Below are positions 38,535 through 46,633 of a DNA stretch of 64,000 nt, in pieces. The notes beneath the pieces were generated by a model that searched no databases, was not told where the DNA came from, and was given only the letters and a program-made list of their open reading frames with translations. Position numbers and translations under genes: made by a program. Location: positions 1,178,001 through 1,242,000 of the forward strand of contig NZ_CP077369.1 in NCBI RefSeq assembly GCF_019048525.1, given 5' to 3'. The DNA is from Acinetobacter lwoffii (GTDB lineage: Bacteria > Pseudomonadota > Gammaproteobacteria > Pseudomonadales > Moraxellaceae). The first letter of the stretch is position 1. Each line of letters starts with the position of its first letter.

Positions 38535-40055
38535 TTAGAGAAAGCTAGGCAAACCTTTGGCTGGATCGCTTTCACGTGCTGCTTGGGCATCTGCTACAGT
38601 CATACCTAAGGCCTTAGCAACGCCTTGCCCATAAGCTGGATCGCAAGCGTAACAGTTGCGGATGTGACGGTATTTAATGAAATCTAGCGCATCACCCATC
38701 GCTCCGGCCGTGTTATTAAACAGAGCCTGTTTCTGCTGGTCATTCATCAGGTTAAACAGGGCGCGTGGCTGGCTGAAGTAATCATTGTCATCTTCACGGA
38801 AATCCCAGAAATCGGCATCACCGGTGATTTTCAGTGGCGGTTCTCTGAATTCCGGTTGTTCCTGCCACTGGCTAAAACTGTTCGGCTCGTAATGTGGCAA
38901 TGAACCATAGTTGCCATCCATGCGGCCTTGACCATCACGGCGGTTCGAATGTACAGGACAACGTGCAGCATTGACTGGAACCTGTGAATGATTCACGCCA
39001 ACACGGTAACGCGCTGCGTCGGCATAGTTCACTAAACGTGCCTGTAACATACGGTCCGGTGAGTAGCTGATACCCGGTACAAGATTGCTTGGTGCAAAGG
39101 CTGCTTGTTCTACATCCTGGAAATAGTTTTCCGGATTGCGGTTCAGTTCGAATTCACCGACTTCAATCAGTGGATAATCGCCCTTTGGCCAGACTTTGGT
39201 CAGGTCAAATGGATGATAAGGCACTGTTTCGGCTTCCAGTTCCGGCATGATCTGAACGTACATTTTCCATTTTGGATAGTCACCACGTTCGATGGCATCA
39301 AACAGGTCGGTCTGGCTGCTTTCACGGTCTTTGGCGATCAAGTCTGCAGCTTCAGCATCGGTCAGGTTCTGGATGCCTTGCTGGGTACGCATATGGAATT
39401 TTACCCAGAAGCGTTCATTTTTGGCATTGATAAAACTGAAGGTGTGACTGCCAAAACCATGCATATGACGGTAACCGGTCGGAATCCCGCGGTCGGACAT
39501 GACAATGGTCACTTGATGCAAAGCTTCAGGCAACAGTGTCCAGAAATCCCAGTTATTGGTGGCGCTGCGCTTGTTGGTTTTCGGGTCGCGTTTGACTGCT
39601 TTATTCAGGTCAGGGAACTTGCGCGCATCCCGCAGGAAAAACACCGGGGTGTTATTGCCGACCAGATCCCAGTTGCCTTCTTCAGTATAGAATTTTAAGG
39701 CAAAACCGCGAATATCACGTTCTGCATCGGCTGCGCCACGTTCACCTGCCACCGTTGAGAAACGCGCAAACATTTCGGTTTTTTTGCCGACTTCAGAGAA
39801 AATTTTAGCGCGGCTATATTGGGTAATATCATTGGTCACGGTAAAGGTACCAAAAGCACCTGAACCTTTGGCATGCATACGACGCTCTGGAATCACTTCG
39901 CGGACAAAGTTGGCCAGTTTTTCATTCAGCCATAAATCCTGGGCAAGTAAAGGTCCACGCGCCCCTGCCGTCATACTGTTCTGGTTGTCGACCACAGGGG
40001 CACCAGCTTCAGTGGTCAGGTGGGTGACAGGGCATTTTTTAAAATCTTGGCTCAT
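38535..40055 (-). CDS. katA: Monofunctional heme catalase (small subunit, clade 3)
   Basis: 506 residues. Catalytic His61 in [12 protein letters not shown], the distal Asn in the [14 protein letters not shown] region, and heme-ligand Tyr in [14 protein letters not shown]. The [15 protein letters not shown] signature is clear. Decomposes hydrogen peroxide in the cytoplasm. A GGAGAGGA Shine-Dalgarno precedes the ATG. The symbol reflects the usual name for this type and is not certain. No OxyR site was recognised in the upstream region. Confidence 0.95.
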   Translation of the reverse strand: MSQDFKKCPVTHLTTEAGAPVVDNQNSMTAGARGPLLAQDLWLNEKLANFVREVIPERRMHAKGSGAFGTFTVTNDITQYSRAKIFSEVGKKTEMFARFSTVAGERGAADAERDIRGFALKFYTEEGNWDLVGNNTPVFFLRDARKFPDLNKAVKRDPKTNKRSATNNWDFWTLLPEALHQVTIVMSDRGIPTGYRHMHGFGSHTFSFINAKNERFWVKFHMRTQQGIQNLTDAEAADLIAKDRESSQTDLFDAIERGDYPKWKMYVQIMPELEAETVPYHPFDLTKVWPKGDYPLIEVGEFELNRNPENYFQDVEQAAFAPSNLVPGISYSPDRMLQARLVNYADAARYRVGVNHSQVPVNAARCPVHSNRRDGQGRMDGNYGSLPHYEPNSFSQWQEQPEFREPPLKITGDADFWDFREDDNDYFSQPRALFNLMNDQQKQALFNNTAGAMGDALDFIKYRHIRNCYACDPAYGQGVAKALGMTVADAQAARESDPAKGLPSFL

Positions 40056-40370
40056 CTTTCCTCTCCAAGTTTTGAATATCTTATGTCGTTTACCTAGTAT
40101 TCATAAAATATTGAGATATATGCTAATCAGATCAGGTTTCGCTATATTTACAATATCTTTAAATAAAGGGTGTTACAGCACAAAACGGAATTCAGGGTAT
40201 AATTGAGTGAGCTCACTCAAAAAATATTTTTAAATTTAATAAAGTTTAAAATGTTGAAAATTAAATGGTTACTCTTAAAAAGTAACGGGTTTTCCACTCT
40301 GTGACAATATCAAATTCTATATATTTTGAATAACTCGAATAATGAATGGGATTAAACGAAAATAACAATA
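40056..40370. other. Intergenic region upstream of catalase, up to the IS630 element
   Basis: No gene. Carries an 18-bp perfect palindrome (40203-40220) just after a TATAAT at 40198-40203 read on the plus strand. No plus-strand gene follows before the IS630 element. Confidence 0.4.
40203..40220. promoter_or_regulatory. 18-bp perfect palindrome, possible operator
   Basis: TTGAGTGAGCTCACTCAA reads identically on both strands. It lies about 150 bases upstream of the catalase start and overlaps the end of a TATAAT hexamer (40198-40203). An operator for a dimeric repressor (for example TetR-like) is one possibility; the protein is not in the window by recognition. Confidence 0.45.
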
Positions 40371-40428
40371 AGTTGACAAAAATAACTAATGATGCGAAAA
40401 GGTTTTTTTAGTTAACAGATGTTCACAC

Positions 40429-40884
40429 ATGCCTAGAATTGTTTCTGTACCACTTAGTTTAGAACAGCGAGAACGACTCATTTTTCTGGTCAAGCATGCA
40501 AAACATTGGCGTGAAAGGCAACGTGCCCAAACTATTCTCTGGCTTTCCGAAGGTAAAAGTGTTGCGGAAGTTGCCACTCTACAAGAACGTATCCCAGAAA
40601 CCATAAGGCTACAACGCCGACGTTGGGAATTGTATGAGTTTGAATCGATTAAAGAAGGTCATCGCTCAGGTCGACCCAATACATTGATCTCAGACTATCA
40701 GGCGAAAATCCTAGATTGGGTCAATACAAGTCCACTCAATGCAGAACAAATCCGAGTCAAACTACATGAAGAATACGAAGTGTCCGTGTCTGTTGAAACC
40801 ATTCGTAAGTTTTTACGTGATTCAGGTATGGTCTTCAAGCGTACCCGTCATAGCTTGAAAAAAAAGAGATCCGATTGCATTTGA
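40429..40884 (+). CDS. IS630 transposase, upstream frame (orfA)
   Basis: 151 residues. HTH region (LIFLVKHAKHWRERQRAQTILWLSEGKSVAEVA) and a second winged-helix part up to KRTRHSLKKKR. The frame stops at 40884, just after an A8 tract (40858-40865), after which the rest of the transposase is in the +1 frame. The start ATG may be at 40429. Confidence 0.85.
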   Translation: MPRIVSVPLSLEQRERLIFLVKHAKHWRERQRAQTILWLSEGKSVAEVATLQERIPETIRLQRRRWELYEFESIKEGHRSGRPNTLISDYQAKILDWVNTSPLNAEQIRVKLHEEYEVSVSVETIRKFLRDSGMVFKRTRHSLKKKRSDCI

Positions 40885-41440
40885 ACAAGCAACACAGCAG
40901 ATTGAAGAATTACGAGAGCAAGCGGCACGTGGTGAAATTATATTAGGTTATGTTGATGAAACAGGATTTTCATCTACACCTGATAACCGCTATGCGTGGA
41001 CAAAGATAGGTGATGTTCATGCGGTTGATGCAATAAGATTAAAACGAGTTAATGTCATGGGGTGTTTGCTTTCAACGGGGAAACTGGTGACAAGCTGTTT
41101 ACAAGAGTCAGTGAAAAGCACTTGGTTTTATGCCTATTTAACTGGAATAGCTCAACAAGTAAAACAGATGTATAACCTTCCATTGGTTCTTATTGTTGAT
41201 AATGCCTCGATTCATAGAAGTAAAAAGATGGCTGATTACAGAGAGCTACTTAAAACTAACTTTTCGACGAATCTGTATTTTATTCCAGCTTATAGCCCTG
41301 AGTTAAATCGAATCGAGATGGTATGGAAGCAGATGAAATATTATTGGCGAGATTTTCAAGTCATGACAGCTGACAAAATAGAGCAATGGGTGGAGAAAGT
41401 ATCAAACCAATTCGGAAAAGAATACATGTTTACTTTTTAA
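40868..41440 (+). CDS. IS630 transposase, downstream frame (orfB)
   Basis: The +1 frame from the A8 tract encodes DPIAFEQATQQIEELREQ and then the catalytic part: ILGYVDETGFS (Asp), LIVDNASIHRS (Asp) and SPELNRIEMVWKQMKYY (Glu). It has no suitable start; the first ATG (41057) falls after the first catalytic Asp. Production probably needs a +1 shift from orfA at the A8 run, as in other two-frame IS630 elements, or the element is defective. Confidence 0.8.
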   Translation, partial: DPIAFEQATQQIEELREQAARGEIILGYVDETGFSSTPDNRYAWTKIGDVHAVDAIRLKRVNVMGCLLSTGKLVTSCLQESVKSTWFYAYLTGIAQQVKQMYNLPLVLIVDNASIHRSKKMADYRELLKTNFSTNLYFIPAYSPELNRIEMVWKQMKYYWRDFQVMTADKIEQWVEKVSNQFGKEYMFTF

Positions 41441-41448
41441 TGACAACT

Positions 41449-41754
41449 TATCTAAGTCGATAATATGTTTTTATCAAAGGATAAAAATAATAAGTGAATA
41501 GTATTGTTTAAAATAAATTTTATAACTGATTTATTTTAAACGTTTTTTTAATCGAGTTTTGTTGGGCTGAAGAAACCCATAAAAATAATGAATGAAATAA
41601 GGGTGTTTCCTGGCTATAACTCCCATTTTTGCATATAGAAAATCCTGGCTAAATGGGCTTTATTTTTGAAAAAGCATTGGCAAATATGCTTGAAAATTAG
41701 TCAGTCGGCCCTATAATTATCTCACTCCTTCCTCCAAATTATATAGAGAGCAAG
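41449..41754. other. Intergenic region between IS630 and the small ORF
   Basis: 306 bases, AT-rich, no ORF. Contains the promoter of the small ORF at 41690-41717. Nothing else recognised. Confidence 0.4.
41690..41717 (+). promoter_or_regulatory. Sigma-70 promoter of the small non-stop ORF
   Basis: TTGAAA (41690-41695), 16-base spacer, TATAAT (41712-41717); predicted start about 30 bases before the ATG at 41755. Confidence 0.8.
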
Positions 41755-41934
41755 ATGGCCAAGAAAAAAACAGCCGAGCAGGTAGTGATCCACAATTTTG
41801 TGGCAAAACACATGCATGAAGTCAACAAAAGCCAGGTTTTTGTAGATCGAAAGAAAAATTCAAAACGTGGCTACAACAAGCACAGACAAGGGCGATATTC
41901 CATGGAAGATCGCCCTTTTTTAATGGCCGCTTAA
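41755..41934 (+). CDS. Small basic protein; stop codon lies beyond its own terminator (ArfA-like arrangement)
   Basis: A 59-codon ORF. Start MAKKKTAEQVV, then VAKHMHEVNKSQVF, VDRKKNSKRGYNKHRQ, and C-terminal EDRPFLMAA. Strongly basic in the middle. A complete rho-independent terminator (41890-41921) falls inside the ORF and ends before the TAA (41932-41934), so most transcripts would lack the stop codon. Non-stop mRNAs made this way are the established hallmark of arfA (ribosome rescue factor A), whose truncated product is destroyed by tmRNA tagging and rescues stalled ribosomes when tmRNA is short. The protein does not show the KGKGSY block of E. coli ArfA, so homology is not proven; it may be another small conserved family. 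GAGAG precedes the ATG. Confidence 0.7.
   Translation: MAKKKTAEQVVIHNFVAKHMHEVNKSQVFVDRKKNSKRGYNKHRQGRYSMEDRPFLMAA
41890..41921 (+). terminator. Intrinsic terminator inside the small ORF
   Basis: GGGCGAT pairs with ATCGCCC around a 12-base loop that itself contains TTCC/GGAA, followed by T6. The T-run ends 11 bases before the stop codon of the ORF containing it. Confidence 0.88.
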
Positions 41935-42431
41935 GGTCTGTAAGGTGGCTGGGGACGACGTGGGGGCTGCTTAGGATTAGTTTTAACTGGAGAGAGCGGG
42001 GCGACAGGCCGGTTGTTACGAGTTTGCGAATATTGATTTGGATACCGGGATGATGTTGTCGATTCATCCGCGATTAAGTCATTAAAGAATTTATTGAGTT
42101 TGCTTTGCACTGGTGCTTTGTGGTGAGGGGAATGAGGCTGTGGTCTGGCCTGCTGAAAACTGGAAAATTGATCTTTTTGTTGGTGATAGAGTCTGGCAGC
42201 AATGACGGAGGGGTCATCTCTGCCTAAACGCCGCCGTTGCGATGCCGAAATTTCAATGCCCAATAATGGAATCATTTTAGGCCGATCGGCATAGCTCATT
42301 GCTCGATTGCTGGCGGGGCGTATATAAGATGAACCGGAATTATGAGCTTCTTTGCGGGCAGCCAAGGCCGGTGCAAGAATGACCACATAGAACACCGCAA
42401 CAATCATGAACAGGATGACCAGAAATTCCAT
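41931..42431 (-). CDS. Hypothetical protein with one N-terminal transmembrane segment
   Basis: 166 residues from the ATG at 42431, which follows AGAGGTGG; an upstream GTG/ATG extension lacks a ribosome binding site. One N-terminal hydrophobic helix (FLVILFMIVAVFYVVILAPALAA), then a basic, Ser/Gln/Pro-rich, probably disordered region. A bitopic inner-membrane protein; no domain recognised. It is read toward the small ORF and overlaps its last few bases. Confidence 0.75.
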   Translation of the reverse strand: MEFLVILFMIVAVFYVVILAPALAARKEAHNSGSSYIRPASNRAMSYADRPKMIPLLGIEISASQRRRLGRDDPSVIAARLYHQQKDQFSSFQQARPQPHSPHHKAPVQSKLNKFFNDLIADESTTSSRYPNQYSQTRNNRPVAPLSPVKTNPKQPPRRPQPPYRP

Positions 42432-42473
42432 AACCACCTCTACCACTGTCGAGGGACTGGAAAAAGTCCCGTA

Positions 42474-44771
42474 TTAGGCACTCACCATACGTGATGCAGA
42501 TTTCACCATATCCCCTAAACCATGGGTTCTGAAATAATATTCTAACCAGCTTTTTACCATGAGCGGATTGTCCATTTTTAACACATGTTGCAGCAATTCT
42601 TGTGCATCACTCATCGGAACATGACAAATGGTTTTACGTACCCGCAAAATATTACTGGAACTCATCGACAGGGTATTAAAGCCCATGGCCATGAGCAAAA
42701 CTGCAGACAGCGGATCGCCCGCCATTTCACCGCAGATACTGACCGGTTTTTCATTACGATGACAGTCCTGCACCAGACGGGTCAGGGCACGCAGTACTGC
42801 AGGGTGTAAATGTGAATAGACATTGGCTACCCGTGGATTATTGCGATCCACAGCCAACAGATATTGGGTCAGATCGTTGGAGCCGACCGAGAAGAAATCC
42901 ACCAGTTCGGAAAATTCATCAATCTGATGAAGCACACTCGGCACTTCCACCATGATGCCGAGTTTTGGTTTATTTACCTTGACCTGTTCTTCTTCTTGAA
43001 TCGCCGCATGGTCACGTTCCAGCAGATAGAGCGCTTCCTCGACCTCGCTGACACTGGTCACCATCGGCAGCAGAATATGCAGGTTATTCAGTCCGATACT
43101 GGCTTTGAGCATGGCGCGAATCTGTGAAGAAAAAATTTCCGGATGATCCAGGGTAAAACGAATGCCACGCCAGCCGAGTGCCGAGTTTTCTTCTTCAATC
43201 GAGAAATACGGCAGGTCTTTGTCTGCACCAATGTCCAACGTTCGCATCACCACCGGTTTATTGGCAAAGTGACTGAGCTGCTGACGATAAATCGCACGTT
43301 GTTCTTCCTCGCCCGGGAAGCGGTCACGCAACATAAACGGAATTTCAGAACGGTATAAACCGACACCTTTGGCACCACGCTGCACGCCACGCACCACATC
43401 AATCATCAGGCCGGTGTTGACGTAGAGTTTGACCGCCACGCCATCCGGGGTAATCGCATCTTTGGTTTCGTACTGGCGCAGATCTTTAGCAAGCTGTTCT
43501 TCTTCTTTTTGAATTTCTTTATAGCGACTGCGCAGGCGACGTGGGGGATTAATAAAGACCCGGCCCTGATGTGCATCGACAATCATCTCTACATCATCGA
43601 GGGTGTTGATCGGCAGTTCGGTCACGCCGACCACGGTCGGAATACCAAGAGCACGCGCCACAATCACCATATGTGAGTTCATGGCGCCTTCGGTAGTGAC
43701 AATCGCGGCAATTTTATCTACAGGTAGTTCAACCAGTGCAGCCGTCGAAATTTCCTCACCAATCAGAATACTTTCATCGGTCAATTCACGGTGACTGGCA
43801 TCGGCTTCCTGTAAGCGCGCCAGAATACGGCGGCCCAGATCTTTTAAGTCCGCTACCCGCTCACGTAAATAATCATCTTCCATTTGGGAAAATTGTGCCA
43901 CATGATTGTCAATAACAATTCGCACGGCGCCTTGTGCCCAGTGACCTTCACGAATAAAAGCCTTGATTTCTGCAGGCAGGGCATTTTCATCCAGCATACG
44001 CAAGAACACGCTAAACAGTGCGCGTTCCTCGGCCATTAACGCATCCTGCATTTTGTCATCCAGTGACTGGATTTCTTCACGGACTGAATTTAGCGCGTTA
44101 TCTAAGAGCTGCAGTTCTTCGCTGATGTCATCTGCTTCACGGTCAGGGACTGCGGCAAGATCTGCTGGCGGATAGAGAATCACTGCACGACCTAAGGCAA
44201 TGCCACCGGAGCCAGAAACTCCCTGAAAGGTTTTATAGGCGGGCAGGTTGCTCGGCTTACGGAATACATCGATATTGCCAACGGCATGGGCATGGGCGAT
44301 GACGCCAGAAAGCTGCGCGCAGAGTGTGACCAGAAAGGATTCAGCAGCTTCAGAAAAGTCCTGTGATTCTTTATTCTGAACCACCAGTACACCCATGACC
44401 TTACGGCGGTACATCACCGGCACACCGAGGAAGGAGTTATAAATTTCCTCACCGGTTTCAGGTAAAAACAGGAAGCGCTCATGTTTAGGGGCATTGTCCA
44501 GATTGACAATTTCTTCACGTTGTCCAACCAGGCCCACCAGACCCTCACCGGTCTGCAAAGACACATGGCCGACAGATTCTGCATTCAGGCCTTTAGACGC
44601 CATGAGCAGATAACGCTGATTGCGTTCATCGAGGAGATAGATCGAGCAGACATCAACCTGCATGGCCTCGGCCACATGCTTGACCATAATGTCGAGTGAT
44701 TCATGCAAACTGGTGGACGCATTGATCTCCTGAACAATACGTCTCAAGGTGTCCAGTTGCATATTCGACAT
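42474..44771 (-). CDS. ptsP: PtsP: nitrogen-PTS phosphoenolpyruvate-protein phosphotransferase
   Basis: 765 residues. An N-terminal GAF domain (about 5-150, SICY-like DVCSIYLLDERNQ) then the EI-type PEP-utilising region with the phospho-His in GAMNSHMVIVARALGIP, the PEP-binding RSEIPFMLRDRFP and C-terminal GSNDLTQYLLAVDRNNP and CGEMAGDP. First phosphoryl donor of the nitrogen PTS (EINtr) that feeds HPr-like NPr and EIIANtr; those are not in this window. Downstream of rppH with an 89-base gap, the order also found in E. coli. Confidence 0.96.
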   Translation of the reverse strand: MSNMQLDTLRRIVQEINASTSLHESLDIMVKHVAEAMQVDVCSIYLLDERNQRYLLMASKGLNAESVGHVSLQTGEGLVGLVGQREEIVNLDNAPKHERFLFLPETGEEIYNSFLGVPVMYRRKVMGVLVVQNKESQDFSEAAESFLVTLCAQLSGVIAHAHAVGNIDVFRKPSNLPAYKTFQGVSGSGGIALGRAVILYPPADLAAVPDREADDISEELQLLDNALNSVREEIQSLDDKMQDALMAEERALFSVFLRMLDENALPAEIKAFIREGHWAQGAVRIVIDNHVAQFSQMEDDYLRERVADLKDLGRRILARLQEADASHRELTDESILIGEEISTAALVELPVDKIAAIVTTEGAMNSHMVIVARALGIPTVVGVTELPINTLDDVEMIVDAHQGRVFINPPRRLRSRYKEIQKEEEQLAKDLRQYETKDAITPDGVAVKLYVNTGLMIDVVRGVQRGAKGVGLYRSEIPFMLRDRFPGEEEQRAIYRQQLSHFANKPVVMRTLDIGADKDLPYFSIEEENSALGWRGIRFTLDHPEIFSSQIRAMLKASIGLNNLHILLPMVTSVSEVEEALYLLERDHAAIQEEEQVKVNKPKLGIMVEVPSVLHQIDEFSELVDFFSVGSNDLTQYLLAVDRNNPRVANVYSHLHPAVLRALTRLVQDCHRNEKPVSICGEMAGDPLSAVLLMAMGFNTLSMSSSNILRVRKTICHVPMSDAQELLQHVLKMDNPLMVKSWLEYYFRTHGLGDMVKSASRMVSA

Positions 44772-44860
44772 AAGGTCTGCTCCGTCTATTCAGAATTTCA
44801 GTGATTAAGTTTATTTATAACAATAGCCGCGTAAAAAATCTGCATTATTTATGCGATTTT

Positions 44861-45343
44861 TTAAGGTTTTTGCTGGGGTAGTTGCTGACACAACTCCACC
44901 AGGGCTTTGCGGTAAACATCACGTTTGAAATTCACGACTTGACCGAGTGGGTACCAGTAACTGACCCATTGCCATTGATCAAATTCGGGCGGATCAGACA
45001 GATTCAACTGAATATGCTGAACGGGGGCCGTGAGTTTGAGTAAAAACCACTTTTGTTTTTGACCGATACAGACCGGATCAGAGTCCGTACGAATGTATCG
45101 ATGCGGCAAACGATAGCGCAACCAGCCTTTGGTTTGCGCGACTATCTGGACGTGTTCGGGCAATAAGCCAACTTCTTCTCTCAGCTCACGATAGAGTGCC
45201 TGCTCAGGGGTTTCTCCATATTGGATTCCGCCTTGTGGAAATTGCCATGCATTATGACCAATGCGTTTTGCCCATAAAACCTGTCCAGCATCGTTTGCCA
45301 AAATGATCCCGACATTCGGTCGGAAACCTTCAGAGTCGATCAT
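44861..45343 (-). CDS. rppH: RNA pyrophosphohydrolase
   Basis: 160 residues, typical for RppH. Full Nudix box [23 protein letters not shown] (G-x5-E-x7-REUxEE-xGU). Start [11 protein letters not shown] and C-terminal [20 protein letters not shown] are family blocks. Converts the 5' triphosphate of mRNA to monophosphate, which stimulates RNase E cleavage (rne is also in this window). Operon-like with ptsP downstream. Confidence 0.96.
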   Translation of the reverse strand: MIDSEGFRPNVGIILANDAGQVLWAKRIGHNAWQFPQGGIQYGETPEQALYRELREEVGLLPEHVQIVAQTKGWLRYRLPHRYIRTDSDPVCIGQKQKWFLLKLTAPVQHIQLNLSDPPEFDQWQWVSYWYPLGQVVNFKRDVYRKALVELCQQLPQQKP

Positions 45344-45525
45344 TTGGCTACCTAAAAATTGTTTAATTTATGCCTTTGCCATCGGGGAGCATTATTTCGT
45401 TATCCAACTCGAAAAAAGCAAAGTTTAAAAATGTTAAAATTGCTATGATCTTAACGAATTTCTATCGACTAGCGGAGATAGATTTACAATTTTTTTCTTA
45501 AATTTCAGTTTTAACGAGTATTTTC

Positions 45526-46176
45526 ATGAAATTGGCGCTATTTGATCTCGATCACACCTTGTTAAACACGGATTCGGATCATTCTTGGGGAGAGTTTTTG
45601 GTCAGTGAGGGCCTGGTCGATCCAGTTCAGCATCGCGCCATGAATGACAAGTTCTATGACGATTATAAAAAAGGTCAGCTGGATCCTTATGCCTATAATG
45701 AATTTGTGTTCCAGTTTCTGACCAAACATGACAATCATTATTTGACTGAATTACATCAACTGTTCATGCAAAAAGTCATTCGTCCACAAATGCGTCCTGA
45801 AGGTTTTAAAGCCATTGAGCGCCACCGTGAAGCAGGGCATGCCTTAGTGGGGATTACCGCAACTTCAGACTTTATTACCGCACCCATTTTTCGTGAATTC
45901 GGAATTACTGAAATTATTGCCACCAATGCTGAAGTCATTGATGGGAAATATACTGGTAAAGTCATCAATACCGCATGCTATCAGCAAGGCAAGCTGGTGC
46001 GTCTGGAACAATGGCTGGAAGGCCGCGACGTAACCGAGTCTTGGGCTTATTCAGATTCTATTAATGACCGTTTCTTGCTGGAATATGCGGATCATGCGAT
46101 TGCAGTCAATCCGGATGATCGCTTGGAAACTTTAGCCCAAGAACAGGGTTGGAAAATACAGGACTGGTCGATCTAA
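45526..46176 (+). CDS. HAD-IB family hydrolase (SerB/CicA-like)
   Basis: 216 residues. Motif I FDLDHTLLNTDSDHSW with the two catalytic Asp residues, motif II GITATSDF, motif III Lys near GKLVRLEQW, and motif IV AYSDSINDRFLLEYADHAIAVNP. HAD-IB proteins of this type are often phosphoserine phosphatase-like; the substrate is unknown. Divergent from rppH with a 182-base space that shows no gene. Confidence 0.88.
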   Translation: MKLALFDLDHTLLNTDSDHSWGEFLVSEGLVDPVQHRAMNDKFYDDYKKGQLDPYAYNEFVFQFLTKHDNHYLTELHQLFMQKVIRPQMRPEGFKAIERHREAGHALVGITATSDFITAPIFREFGITEIIATNAEVIDGKYTGKVINTACYQQGKLVRLEQWLEGRDVTESWAYSDSINDRFLLEYADHAIAVNPDDRLETLAQEQGWKIQDWSI

Positions 46177-46336
46177 TCACTCCGAACTCATTGATGTGAT
46201 TATTAAGTACAACTTCGGTTGTGCTTTTTATTTGCCTCATTTGAATATTAATGTTTTTTCACAGTCCAGCTGAATCAGACATGCTATGCTCGAAAAACAG
46301 GACATGATAACAATAGTAGATTCTGAGGTATGAGAT

Positions 46337-46585
46337 ATGACTCACGTTCGACCACGTATGACACATCTGTTCCAACAGCTTGGCTTGGATGCCAGTGCAG
46401 AAGGTATTGAAACATTTATTCACGAGCATCAATTGCATAAAGATCTGACTTTACTGGATGCGCCGTATTGGTCAGAGGCACAACGTCAATTTTTAAGCGA
46501 GAAAATAGCCTCTGATGGCGAATGGGCGATTGTGGTAGATCAACTCAATGAATCCTTGCATGAAAATTCAACCAGTGAAGGATAA
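46337..46585 (+). CDS. DUF2789 family protein
   Basis: 82 residues. Matches the DUF2789 pattern: LFQQLGLDAS, FIHEHQ, L-x-x-APYWSEAQRQFLSEKI and DGEWAIVVDQLNESL. Small, acidic and soluble. Function unknown. Own GAGGTATGAGAT-type Shine-Dalgarno and its own terminator. Confidence 0.85.
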   Translation: MTHVRPRMTHLFQQLGLDASAEGIETFIHEHQLHKDLTLLDAPYWSEAQRQFLSEKIASDGEWAIVVDQLNESLHENSTSEG

Positions 46586-46590
46586 GATAT

Positions 46591-46617
46591 AAAGCCAATC
46601 GTATGATTGGCTTTTTA
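46591..46617. terminator. Terminator between convergent DUF2789 and ovoA
   Basis: AAAGCCAATC-GTAT-GATTGGCTTTTT, ten perfect base pairs with T-run; serves the plus-strand gene and, with A-rich flank, possibly also ovoA. Confidence 0.85.
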
Positions 46618-46633
46618 GACTATGACCTTACCT

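Larger units (their letters stand above)
40371..41448 (+). mobile_element. IS630-family insertion sequence, 1078 bp
   Basis: Terminal repeats AGTTGACAAAAATAAC (40371) and AGTTGTCATTAAAAAG (reverse from 41448), flanked on both sides by TA (40369-40370 and 41449-41450), the hallmark target duplication of IS630. It contains a two-frame DDE transposase. It lies between catalase and the small ORF at 41755. Confidence 0.8.
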
